Source: Ruminococcus sp. (GTDB lineage Bacteria > Bacillota > Clostridia > Oscillospirales > Ruminococcaceae). Taken from it: a stretch of 23,785 nt of DNA. The DNA lies in contig JAIDNR010000217.1 in assembly GCA_029063695.1 (NCBI GenBank), forward strand, positions 1 to 23,785, given 5' to 3'. Of the stretch, positions 13,480 to 20,882 are shown piece by piece. The position numbers and the translations under genes were made by a program. The notes under the pieces are model-generated. The model was not told the DNA's origin, made no database searches, and saw only the letters and a program-made list of their open reading frames with translations. The stretch's first letter is position 1. Every line of letters starts with the position of its first letter.

Positions 13480-15207
13480 ATGTTCAGAAAAATTCTGTCC
13501 TATGTGGGCAAATACAAAAAAGAAGCCATTCTTTCACCTGTCACTATTATAGGCGAAGTTGCTATGGAAGTACTTATTCCATATGTTATGGCTTCCATTA
13601 TCAATGACGGCATTCAGAAAGGAAATATAAGCCACGTTGCTTTAATGGGACTTCTTATGGTTGGAATGGCTGTTGTTTCACTGATTTTCGGTGCGGTTGC
13701 AGGAAGATTCAGTGCTGTTGCCTCTGTTGGATTTGCAAAGAACCTGAGAGGTGCATTATTTAAAAAAGTTCAGGGATTTTCTTTTGCGAACGTTGATAAG
13801 TTCTCAACCGCATCGCTTACCACACGTCTTACAACAGATGTAACAAATATACAAATGGCTTTCATGATGTTCATAAGAATGGCTATACGTGCACCTATGA
13901 TGCTTATATGGGCATTTGCAATGTCTGTTAAACTTAATTCAAAATTATCTCTTGTATTCCTTTGTGCTATACCTATACTTGGAATTGCCGTCGCTTTTAT
14001 TATGACAAAGGCACACCCTCGTTTCAAGGCTATGCTTACTAAATATGATAACATGAATGCAAGCGTACAGGAAAATCTTATTGGCATAAGAACTGTCAAG
14101 GCTTTTGTTCGTGAGGATTACGAAAAGAAAAAGTTTACAAATAATACAGAGGAAGTCCGTAAGGCACAGTTCAATGCTGAAAAGCTTGTTATTTTGACAA
14201 TGCCGTTCATGCAGTTCTGTATGTATACAAGTATCATAGCTATTCTCTGGTTCGGCGGTCACATGATTACAGGTGGAACTATGGAACTCGGAGACCTTAC
14301 TACTTTTGTAACATATACAGGACAGATTCTTATGTCACTTATGATGCTTTCATTTATGTTCATGATGTTTGTTATTTCAAGGGCATCTATTCAGCGTGTA
14401 TATGAAGTTCTTACAGAAGAACCCGATATTGTTTCTCCCGAAACTTCTGTAAAAGAAGTTCCCGACGGTTCTGTCAGCTTTAAGAATGTTAGTTTCAGTT
14501 ATTTCAAGGATATGAATAATCTTTCACTTGAAAAGATAAATCTTGATATAAAATCAGGCGAAACTATAGGTATTATCGGTGGTACGGGTTCGTCCAAAAC
14601 ATCACTTGTACAGCTTATTCCACGTCTCTATGATGCAACAGATGGTACAGTTTCAGTCGGCGGAATTGACGTAAAGAAATATGACCTTGATTCTCTCCGG
14701 AATCAGGTTGCTATGGTATTGCAGAAAAATGTGCTTTTCTCAGGTACTATCAAAGAAAATCTCAAATGGGGAAATGAAAACGCTACAGATGATGAAATTA
14801 TTGAAGCCTGCAAACAGGCATCGGCACATGATTTTGTTATGGGCTTCCCGAATGGCTATGAACAGGATTTAGGACAAGGCGGTGTAAACGTATCGGGTGG
14901 ACAGAAACAGCGTCTCTGCATTGCAAGAGCATTGCTGAAAAAGCCGAAGATACTTATTCTTGATGACTCGACAAGTGCTGTTGATACGGCTACAGATGCA
15001 AGTATCAGAAAAGCTTTCCGTGAAAATTTGTCTGAAACGACTGTTTTCATAATTGCACAGCGAATTTCCTCTGTTCAGGACGCTGACAGAATCATTGTAA
15101 TGGACAACGGAAAAATCACTGATATAGGCACACATGAAGAACTTCTCAAGTCAAGTGCAATTTACCGTGAAGTATACGATTCACAGCAGAAAGGAAGTGA
15201 TGAATAA
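13480..15207 (+). CDS. Heterodimeric ABC exporter, degenerate-site subunit
   Basis: A 575-residue half-transporter: membrane domain (about 1-310, six spans) then nucleotide-binding domain. Motifs: Walker A GGTGSSKT (367-374), Q-loop Gln415, signature VSGGQ (471-475, intact), Walker B LILDDSTSAVD (Asp495 then Asp496 where the catalytic Glu belongs), and switch region IIAQRIS with Gln527 replacing the histidine. Loss of both Glu and His, with an intact signature, marks the non-catalytic partner of a heterodimer such as TM287/288 or BmrCD. Such exporters pump drugs or lipids out using one competent ATP site. AAAGGAG precedes ATG. The stop overlaps the next start (TAATG), tying the two subunits together. 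Substrate unknown. Confidence 0.9.
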   Translation: MFRKILSYVGKYKKEAILSPVTIIGEVAMEVLIPYVMASIINDGIQKGNISHVALMGLLMVGMAVVSLIFGAVAGRFSAVASVGFAKNLRGALFKKVQGFSFANVDKFSTASLTTRLTTDVTNIQMAFMMFIRMAIRAPMMLIWAFAMSVKLNSKLSLVFLCAIPILGIAVAFIMTKAHPRFKAMLTKYDNMNASVQENLIGIRTVKAFVREDYEKKKFTNNTEEVRKAQFNAEKLVILTMPFMQFCMYTSIIAILWFGGHMITGGTMELGDLTTFVTYTGQILMSLMMLSFMFMMFVISRASIQRVYEVLTEEPDIVSPETSVKEVPDGSVSFKNVSFSYFKDMNNLSLEKINLDIKSGETIGIIGGTGSSKTSLVQLIPRLYDATDGTVSVGGIDVKKYDLDSLRNQVAMVLQKNVLFSGTIKENLKWGNENATDDEIIEACKQASAHDFVMGFPNGYEQDLGQGGVNVSGGQKQRLCIARALLKKPKILILDDSTSAVDTATDASIRKAFRENLSETTVFIIAQRISSVQDADRIIVMDNGKITDIGTHEELLKSSAIYREVYDSQQKGSDE

Positions 15208-17087
15208 TGCCGCCTAAGAAGAATATGCCAATGGAAAAACCGTCCGACGTAAAGGGTATAATCAAGCGTATTTTCAGCTATATGTACGGATTCAAAGCTA
15301 ATTTTGCACTTGTTATAATCGGAATAATTTTAAGTTCCGCTGCAAGTGTTGCAGGAAATGCACTGCTTACTCCTCTCATCAACAATATTGCTGACGGTTT
15401 GCAGGGAGACTGGGATAAATCAAGATTTATTACAATTCTTATCGGAATGGCTGTTATTTATGCCGTCGGTGCATTATCAACACTTCTTTTTCAGCGTATG
15501 ATGATGAAAATATCAACCACAACGCTTATGCGTATCAGGAATGACCTTTTCAATAAAATGGAGTCCCTGCCGATTAAATATTTTGACAAGCATACACATG
15601 GCGAACTCATGTCTCTTTATACCAATGATACCGATACGCTTCGTGAGATGCTCAGCAACAGTATAGCACAGTTTATCAGTTCTGCAATAGTAATTATCGG
15701 AGTTTTTACATTTATGCTTATTTACAGCTGGATTCTTACTATAATTGTTGTTGTAATGCTTGTTATTATTGTAAACGTAATAGGATTCATAGGCAAAAGA
15801 AGCAGTAAAGGATTTATTGCACAGCAGAAAGCGTTGGGCAAAGCCAACGGCTATATTGAAGAAATGATTGACGGACAGAAAGTTGTGAAAGTATTCTGTC
15901 ATGAAGATAAGGCGAATGAGGAGTTCAATAAGCTTAATGAGGAACTTTGTGAAGCCGCTACACGTGCCAATACTTTTGCAAATATTCTTATGCCGATTAT
16001 GAATAACTTGTCTTATCTACACTATGCCGTAACTGCAATTGTCGGCGGTATTATGGCAGTGAAGGGATTCGGCGGTATGAATATAGGAAAGCTTGTTTCT
16101 TATCTTCAGTTTACAAGACAGTTCTCTCAACCCATTACTCAGGTATCTCAGCAGCTTAACTCAGTCCTCACAGCTCTGGCAGGTGCGGAACGTATATTCA
16201 AGGTGATTGACGAAGAACCCGAAGCAGATGACGGTTATGTTACTCTTGTAAAGGCTGTAAATAAGGACGGAAAACTTGTTGAATCCGAAAACGGTAATAT
16301 ATGGGTATGGAAACACCCTCATAAAGCAGACGGCACTGTGACTTATACGGAAGTCCGTGGTCATGTTGAATTTGATGATGTTTATTTTGGCTATGAACCA
16401 GAAAAAACCGTACTCAACGGCATAAGCCTGTATGCAGATGCAGGACAGAAGATTGCATTCGTCGGCTCAACGGGAGCAGGCAAGACAACTATCACAAACC
16501 TGATTAACAGATTCTATGATGTTCCCGACGGCAAAATTAGATATGACGGTATAAATATCAATAAAATCAGGAAAAGTGACTTAAGACGTTCACAGTCGGT
16601 TGTTTTGCAGGATACACATTTATTTACAGGCACAGTCATGGATAATATCAGATACGGAAAACTCAATGCGACGGACGAGGAAGTTTATGCGGCAGCTAAG
16701 CTTGCAAATGCCGACAGCTTTATTACTCATCTTGAAAATGGCTATGATACCATGCTTACTTCCGACGGTGCAAATCTTTCTCAGGGACAGCGTCAGCTCC
16801 TTGCTATAGCACGTGCGGCAGTTGCCGACCCACCTGTACTCATTCTTGATGAGGCAACCAGTTCAATCGATACACGTACTGAGGCACTCATTGAAAAGGG
16901 TATGGATTCACTTATGGAGGGCAGAACAGTATTTGTTATCGCTCACAGACTTTCAACTGTCCGCAATTCTCACGCTATTATGGTACTTGAATACGGTAAA
17001 ATTATTGAGCGTGGAAATCATGATGCACTTATTGAACAGAAAGGCAAATACTATCAGCTTTATACAGGTATGTTTGAACTTTCATAA
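15207..17087 (+). CDS. Heterodimeric ABC exporter, catalytic-site subunit
   Basis: A 626-residue half-transporter, partner of the preceding protein. Membrane domain at about 30-330, then a 50-residue insertion (about 342-390, including VWKHPHKADGTVTYTE) before the nucleotide-binding domain. Walker A is GSTGAGKT (420-427), the signature is LSQGQ (524-528) with Gln for the first Gly, Walker B is LILDEATSSID (Glu549 present), and the switch His580 is in VIAHRLS. So the functional ATP site uses this Walker A/B and the partner's intact signature; the other site is degenerate. One base overlaps with the upstream gene, giving coupled translation and balanced subunits. A strong terminator follows the stop. 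Substrate unknown; MarR control suggests drug efflux. Confidence 0.9.
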   Translation: MPPKKNMPMEKPSDVKGIIKRIFSYMYGFKANFALVIIGIILSSAASVAGNALLTPLINNIADGLQGDWDKSRFITILIGMAVIYAVGALSTLLFQRMMMKISTTTLMRIRNDLFNKMESLPIKYFDKHTHGELMSLYTNDTDTLREMLSNSIAQFISSAIVIIGVFTFMLIYSWILTIIVVVMLVIIVNVIGFIGKRSSKGFIAQQKALGKANGYIEEMIDGQKVVKVFCHEDKANEEFNKLNEELCEAATRANTFANILMPIMNNLSYLHYAVTAIVGGIMAVKGFGGMNIGKLVSYLQFTRQFSQPITQVSQQLNSVLTALAGAERIFKVIDEEPEADDGYVTLVKAVNKDGKLVESENGNIWVWKHPHKADGTVTYTEVRGHVEFDDVYFGYEPEKTVLNGISLYADAGQKIAFVGSTGAGKTTITNLINRFYDVPDGKIRYDGININKIRKSDLRRSQSVVLQDTHLFTGTVMDNIRYGKLNATDEEVYAAAKLANADSFITHLENGYDTMLTSDGANLSQGQRQLLAIARAAVADPPVLILDEATSSIDTRTEALIEKGMDSLMEGRTVFVIAHRLSTVRNSHAIMVLEYGKIIERGNHDALIEQKGKYYQLYTGMFELS

Positions 17088-17093
17088 TAAAGA

Positions 17094-17119
17094 AGTCCCA
17101 CAGATTCGTGGGACTTTTT
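17094..17119. terminator. Bidirectional terminator between ABC exporter and anti-sigma gene
   Basis: AGTCCCAC (17094-17101), loop AGATTC, GTGGGACT (17108-17115), then T-run. The A-run on the left lets it serve the leftward anti-sigma gene too. Confidence 0.85.
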
Positions 17120-17120
17120 G

Positions 17121-17798
17121 TTATTCAAGAGTCAGACCGCTTTCTTCAACAAGGTCTTTGATATAGAATGTCATATCTTTGTCACGGCAGTGGATTGTGA
17201 GTGTATCATTATCATTATGTCCGCTAATTCCCCAGCTGAACTGATTTGGATTTTCACCTCTGTCGTCGAACGGAATTTTTATAACGGGATATATGGTTAT
17301 ATGATGATTTGCAGTAATAGTTCCGTCATCGTTATAAATATATTCAGAATCACCTTTCTTTCTTATACATGAGCAGTTGCCTGTAAATACTATGTTAATG
17401 AATTTTGTAGTATATCTTTCCTTTTCAATAAAGTTTCCGTTATCATCCATTTCGCCGCGAAAGCCTTCCATATAGCTTTCGTCAAACTGCCATGAGAGCT
17501 TATCGGAACTTATTGGAATAACTCCCCAGAAAACGAACATGAATATTCCGAAAAGTATAACGGCAGTTCCGAGAATACCGCATATAAGTCTGATTAAAAA
17601 GTGTTTTTTCACTTTTTTCAATGGCTTGATATTTTTATCCTGTTCAGTCATATTAATTTCCTCCCTTGACATATTTTCGTAAATTTCAGTACATTCAGTA
17701 CAATTCCGCAGATGATTTTCGATTTCCTCATTGCTGTCCGCAGATGTGAGATTATCACAGTAAAGCGGAAGCAAATCACGGATAATACTGCACTTCAT
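17121..17798 (-). CDS. Anti-sigma factor with zinc-finger (zf-HC2) domain
   Basis: A 225-residue single-pass membrane protein. Residues 1-45 are the anti-sigma zinc finger: CSIIRDLLPLYCDNL, then E-x-H with HLRNCTEC (His29, Cys33, Cys36; Cys3 may be the fourth ligand). A basic patch (KPLKKVKKHF) precedes one membrane segment (about 67-94). Residues 95-225 are extracellular, with no motif I recognise. It should hold the adjacent sigma factor inactive until a surface signal arrives, usually by regulated proteolysis. The frame begins at GTG 17807 but that overlaps the ribosome site; ATG 17798 has GGAG eight bases upstream. It starts 5 bases after the sigma factor's stop. It stops right at the terminator shared with the exporter. 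Confidence 0.82.
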   Translation of the reverse strand: MKCSIIRDLLPLYCDNLTSADSNEEIENHLRNCTECTEIYENMSREEINMTEQDKNIKPLKKVKKHFLIRLICGILGTAVILFGIFMFVFWGVIPISSDKLSWQFDESYMEGFRGEMDDNGNFIEKERYTTKFINIVFTGNCSCIRKKGDSEYIYNDDGTITANHHITIYPVIKIPFDDRGENPNQFSWGISGHNDNDTLTIHCRDKDMTFYIKDLVEESGLTLE

Positions 17799-17803
17799 TA
17801 TAA

Positions 17804-18280
17804 TCACTCCTTTTTAAGTTTCTGTTTGGCACGGTAAAAAGTAACTCTTGCCCAGTTTTCCGACTTGCTGAATATTTCACCGATTTCTCTGAATGAAAGC
17901 TCACCTGTTGCACGGAGCAGGACTATTTCCTTTTCAGTTTCGGGAAGTTCGTGAATCTGTTTAAGTAAATTCATTTTACTGTTTCTCAGTTCAGCGATTT
18001 CATCGGGCGGCGGCGATAAATCGGCTTCTGTGTAATCAGGTTCGGCAATAGGCGTTCTTTTCTGTCGTCTTAATTCCCTGTACCACAGATTTTTTGCAAT
18101 ACCGCACAGCCATGTATAAACCGAGCATTCACCACGGTATTTTGACAGTGAGTGGATAGCCTGATAGAAAGTGTCTTGAGTAAGTTCTTCAGCAGTATCA
18201 GTGTCACTGCATAAACTCATCAGGTAAAGATATACTTTTCTGCCATATTCTTCATAGTAGGATTTTATATCATCTGCCAT
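17804..18280 (-). CDS. ECF-type RNA polymerase sigma factor
   Basis: A 158-residue protein. Region 2 (about 6-74): TAEELTQDTFYQAIHSLSKY for the core-binding helix, then SVYTWLCGIAKNLWYRELRR for -10 recognition. Linker with PPPDEIAE. Region 4 (about 105-155): QIHELPETEKEIVLLRATGE and LSFREIGEIFSKSENWARVT, the -35-reading helix-turn-helix. It lacks region 3, as ECF factors do. The frame extends ten codons upstream to TTG, but AAAGGCGGTGA sits directly before ATG 18280, which is chosen. It is co-transcribed with its anti-sigma gene. The short upstream space (18281-18330) lacks a good sigma-A promoter, so it may be transcribed from its own ECF promoter. Confidence 0.88.
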   Translation of the reverse strand: MADDIKSYYEEYGRKVYLYLMSLCSDTDTAEELTQDTFYQAIHSLSKYRGECSVYTWLCGIAKNLWYRELRRQKRTPIAEPDYTEADLSPPPDEIAELRNSKMNLLKQIHELPETEKEIVLLRATGELSFREIGEIFSKSENWARVTFYRAKQKLKKE

Positions 18281-18330
18281 TCTCTCACCGCCTTTCTTTA
18301 AGTTAGTCAATTTAAAATCAGTTTCGTTAC

Positions 18331-18366
18331 AAAAAAATCAGGGAAATTTTAAAAAATCTCCCTGAT
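18331..18366 (-). terminator. Terminator of the kinase-paralogue operon
   Basis: On the minus strand ATCAGGGA (18366-18359), AT-rich loop, TCCCTGAT (18344-18337), followed by seven T. It separates the paralogue operon from the sigma factor gene. Confidence 0.85.
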
Positions 18367-18375
18367 GATTGTTAA

Positions 18376-18924
18376 TTATATCAAATATCCCTTTATCTCG
18401 TTGAATCCATAGCATACGGCAAGAACTGTATTGCCCTCTGAAACAGAAATAAAATCCTCACGCAGACAATTTACATAACGGACATATCTGCCGTCCGCAA
18501 GCTGTATAGTAAGATAATAGAACTCCTGTTCGGCGGTCGGCTTGTCAGTCTGCGGAGTTTCGGGAAAATATCTTCTGTATTTGTACTTTTTCCCTGCAAT
18601 AACTCTTTGTTTTATAATATCTTTTTTAACAACAGTGCCGTATGCAGAAGCTGTATATTTTACATTATAAATAGTACACACATTTACCCATATTATAAAA
18701 GACAGCAGTATTACAGGCTTTACATATTCCATATTAAAGCAGTGAAGAAAAAATATGGAATTAATTATCAGGCATATACAAACTATAAGGGCGACTGATA
18801 CAATGCCAATGAAAATAAGTGTTTTTACATACTTTTTTTCAGCTTTTACAATAATTTTCCGTTCTTCCTTGGAAATTTCCATGTAGCCAATCTGATTCGG
18901 CTGAATGTATTCAATACCGCCCAT
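18376..18924 (-). CDS. Membrane protein, downstream copy of a tandem paralogous pair
   Basis: A 182-residue protein of unknown function, the same length as its upstream neighbour. Residues 1-29 (IEYIQPNQIGYMEISKEE) and 91-182 (KDIIKQRVIAGKKYKYRRYF, QLADGRYVRYVNCLREDFIS, CYGFNEIKGYLI) are nearly the same as in the neighbour: 25 of 29 and 78 of 92 identical by my count. Residues 33-62 and 68-86 are hydrophobic and hardly alike, so the membrane anchor has diverged while the cytoplasmic parts were kept. ATG 18924 shares its A with the neighbour's stop (TAATG), so translation is coupled. The frame runs 13 codons further upstream inside the neighbour, but that lacks a ribosome site. No family recognised; the C-terminal part looks like a beta-rich soluble domain. 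Confidence 0.75.
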   Translation of the reverse strand: MGGIEYIQPNQIGYMEISKEERKIIVKAEKKYVKTLIFIGIVSVALIVCICLIINSIFFLHCFNMEYVKPVILLSFIIWVNVCTIYNVKYTASAYGTVVKKDIIKQRVIAGKKYKYRRYFPETPQTDKPTAEQEFYYLTIQLADGRYVRYVNCLREDFISVSEGNTVLAVCYGFNEIKGYLI

Positions 18925-19472
18925 TATATCACATACCCCTTTATCTCGTTGAATCCATAGCATACGGCAAGAACTGTATCGCCCTTTGAAACGGAAATAA
19001 AATCCTCACGCAGACAGTTTACGTAACGCACATATCTGCCGTCCGCAAGCTGTAGAGTGAGATAATAGAACTCCTGTTTGACGGTAGGTCTGTCAGTGAG
19101 TGGAGCTTCGGGAAAATATCTTCTGTATCTGTACTTTTTTCCCACAATAACTCTTTGTTTTATAATATCTTTCTGTACTACTATACCATGAGCAGAAGCG
19201 GTAAACTTGATTTTCGTTTTTGTAAACAGCATGATTATAAGCCATGATACTCCCGTTGCTGTGAATGTCAGTGCTGTTTCGCCGACTTCTCCGACTGTTT
19301 CCATTTCCATTTTTATCATGATTATACCAATGGCAAGGACAGCAAGAGCAATGAGGATAGCAAAAAGATTACTTATATTATCTCTTTCGGCTTTAAGAAT
19401 AATTTTCCGTTCTTCTTTGGTAATTTCTGTGTAACCAATCTGATTCGGCTGAATGTATTCAATATCTCCCAT
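18924..19472 (-). CDS. Membrane protein, upstream copy of a tandem paralogous pair
   Basis: A 182-residue protein of unknown function. Layout: a short N-terminal cytoplasmic motif (GDIEYIQPNQIGYTEITKEE), two membrane segments (about 34-54 and 67-84) joined by an acidic loop MEMETVGEVGE, then a C-terminal domain from TASAHGIVV onwards with basic RYRRYF and QLADGRYVRYVNCLREDFIS. GGGGAT about nine bases before ATG supports the start. It starts 26 bases after the uridine-kinase-like gene, in the same direction, so it is likely in one operon. At DNA level the 3' end closely resembles the copy downstream, showing recent duplication or gene conversion. Confidence 0.75.
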   Translation of the reverse strand: MGDIEYIQPNQIGYTEITKEERKIILKAERDNISNLFAILIALAVLAIGIIMIKMEMETVGEVGETALTFTATGVSWLIIMLFTKTKIKFTASAHGIVVQKDIIKQRVIVGKKYRYRRYFPEAPLTDRPTVKQEFYYLTLQLADGRYVRYVNCLREDFISVSKGDTVLAVCYGFNEIKGYVI

Positions 19473-19498
19473 TTAATAAATCCCCGTATATCATAAGT

Positions 19499-20419
19499 TT
19501 AATATTTGAACATTCCTCCGCCGATAAACTCACATATAAGTGAATCGGGAGTAACATACTTTTTGTCAAGTGAATTAAGATTTTCAAGTACTTCCGTAAC
19601 ATCTGCAAGTTCGGGAACGTCGTTCATGGTTCTGAGTTCGTCAAGCAGACTGTCTTTGTACACATTCATTTCATAAGATATGAAAGTATCAATATCATAG
19701 TTGGAACGGTGCTTGTAAGGCATGATATACTTGTTTTCACCTGCTTCAACACTGTGGAACATATTCATTGTCTCACGCAGAGAACGTCTGCGGAAATTCC
19801 TGTCCCTTATCATACGACGCATAAGACGGACTTTTGACGGGTGCAGGATAATATCATTGCAGACCATACGTGTTCTGACGCTGACATACAGTTTACAGAT
19901 ACTGCTGTCAGGGACTGTAATAACATCGGGATTAAGTGCGTGTATTCCCTCAAATATTACAAGTTCGCCGTCATTCCGCTGAAAGTTCATTTTAATTCCG
20001 TCTCTTCTGGATTCGGCAAAGTTGTATTTGGGAATATCAACTGCCTGACATTTTTCTATAGCCTCAATCTGAGTGTTGAGTAAATCCTTGTCAACTCTGT
20101 CAGGAGATTCAAGGTCTAATTTTCCCGATAAAGATAATTCACGTTCTTCATCTGTAAGAGATTTGAAATAATTGTCCATAGAAAGCGTATGAGTAGGACA
20201 GCCCAATTTACTGAGTATTTTTGCAATGATTAAAGCAGTAGTTGTTTTTCCCGAGCCTGACGGTCCTGAAAGCAGGATAACGGGCTTTTGTTCCTTATTT
20301 TCTGCAATATTTTCAGCGATTTCCCTTATATGCCACAGATATATTTCGTTTGCTGATTTAATATATTCTTGCGGATTCTGTTCAATTCCTGAATTGATTC
20401 TGTTAATTTCAATGTTCAT
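19499..20419 (-). CDS. Uridine kinase-like P-loop nucleoside kinase
   Basis: A 306-residue cytoplasmic protein of the uridine kinase / phosphoribulokinase family. Residues 51-60 are the P-loop SGPSGSGKTT; Asp82 in SMDNYFK, LDLESPDRVD (101-110), PKYNF and the FEGIHAL Walker B-like segment (Glu157) match the uridine kinase pattern. Such enzymes phosphorylate uridine and cytidine. About 45 N-terminal and 60 C-terminal residues exceed the usual 210-residue core, as in the longer Clostridial form, so the substrate is not certain. The frame extends 21 codons upstream through the preceding terminator, but AAGGAG nine bases before ATG 20419 decides the start. No promoter is evident between it and spoVS, so some read-through from spoVS is probable. 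Confidence 0.82.
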   Translation of the reverse strand: MNIEINRINSGIEQNPQEYIKSANEIYLWHIREIAENIAENKEQKPVILLSGPSGSGKTTTALIIAKILSKLGCPTHTLSMDNYFKSLTDEERELSLSGKLDLESPDRVDKDLLNTQIEAIEKCQAVDIPKYNFAESRRDGIKMNFQRNDGELVIFEGIHALNPDVITVPDSSICKLYVSVRTRMVCNDIILHPSKVRLMRRMIRDRNFRRRSLRETMNMFHSVEAGENKYIMPYKHRSNYDIDTFISYEMNVYKDSLLDELRTMNDVPELADVTEVLENLNSLDKKYVTPDSLICEFIGGGMFKY

Positions 20420-20445
20420 AAATCGTGACTCCTTATAATAAAAGA

Positions 20446-20473
20446 AAAAGCGGACAGATAAGTGTCCGCTTTT
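20446..20473 (-). terminator. Terminator after spoVS
   Basis: AAAAGCGGACA (20446-20456), loop GATAAG, TGTCCGCTTTT (20463-20473): perfect stem, with T-run on the minus-strand side. It lies only about 27 bases before the uridine-kinase-like start, so it may be partly read through. Confidence 0.85.
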
Positions 20474-20485
20474 AGAACTCATGAA

Positions 20486-20746
20486 TTATCTCTGTTCGCA
20501 GATAAGCTTCATAGCGGTTCTTTCCTCGCCATCAATTTCAATGTTTGCGAAAGCAGGTATGCAGATAAGGTCGATACCAATTGGAGCGAGATAGCCTCTT
20601 GCAATTGCTATTGCCTTGATAGCCTGATTCGCAGCACCTGCACCCACAGCCTGAACCTCGACAGCTTTCTGCTCTCTGATAACTCCTGCGATTGCACCTG
20701 CAACGGAATTAGGTTTTGAATTTGATGACACTTTTAAAATTTCCAT
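20486..20746 (-). CDS. spoVS: Stage V sporulation protein S
   Basis: An 86-residue small protein of the SpoVS family, with the conserved MEILKVSSNSKPNSVAGAIA, the alanine-rich VGAGAANQAIKAIAIARGYL and the end of the family pattern DGEERTAMKL. SpoVS is an Alba-like fold protein needed for late sporulation (spore coat and septation) in Bacillus subtilis. AGGAGGG lies about eight bases before the ATG. In B. subtilis ymdB and spoVS are neighbours, the same order as here. It has its own promoter and a long inverted repeat in its leader. Presence does not prove that this organism sporulates. Confidence 0.93.
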   Translation of the reverse strand: MEILKVSSNSKPNSVAGAIAGVIREQKAVEVQAVGAGAANQAIKAIAIARGYLAPIGIDLICIPAFANIEIDGEERTAMKLICEQR

Positions 20747-20778
20747 GGTGTGACCCTCCTGTTAATGGATTGATTTAC

Positions 20779-20817
20779 CAAGTCGTAAAAATAGACAATA
20801 CTGATTTTTCCGACTTG
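20779..20817 (-). promoter_or_regulatory. Long inverted repeat in the spoVS leader
   Basis: Plus strand CAAGTCGTAAAAAT (20779-20792) and ATTTTTCCGACTTG (20804-20817) pair over 14 positions with one mismatch around an 11-base loop. It lies between the spoVS promoter and its ribosome site, so it should form a hairpin in the mRNA or serve as a protein-binding site. Confidence 0.6.
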
Positions 20818-20830
20818 TATTTATAATTAC

Positions 20831-20859
20831 ATTATACATTATACGTTAGAAAAATGCAA
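20831..20859 (-). promoter_or_regulatory. Sigma-A-type promoter of spoVS
   Basis: Minus strand TTGCAT (20854-20859), 17-base spacer, TATAAT (20831-20836). A second TATAAT just upstream (20838-20843) lies in the spacer. No sigma-H or sigma-E/K pattern was identified. Confidence 0.65.
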
Positions 20860-20882
20860 GTGTTCAGCATAAACTTTGTGCA

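Larger units (their letters stand above)
18376..19472 (-). repeat. Tandem gene duplication
   Basis: Two 549-base coding units lie head to tail, joined by TAATG. The 3' halves match closely at DNA level (for example CTTTATCTCGTTGAATCCAT on the plus strand at both 18390 and 18936), the 5' ends moderately, and the middle 180 bases hardly at all. Confidence 0.88.

Noticed and set aside
18281..18330. ECF-type autoregulatory promoter (TGTAACGAAAC on the minus strand)
   Set aside because: The -35-like part is suggestive, but no matching -10 element at the right spacing could be identified, so I do not list it.
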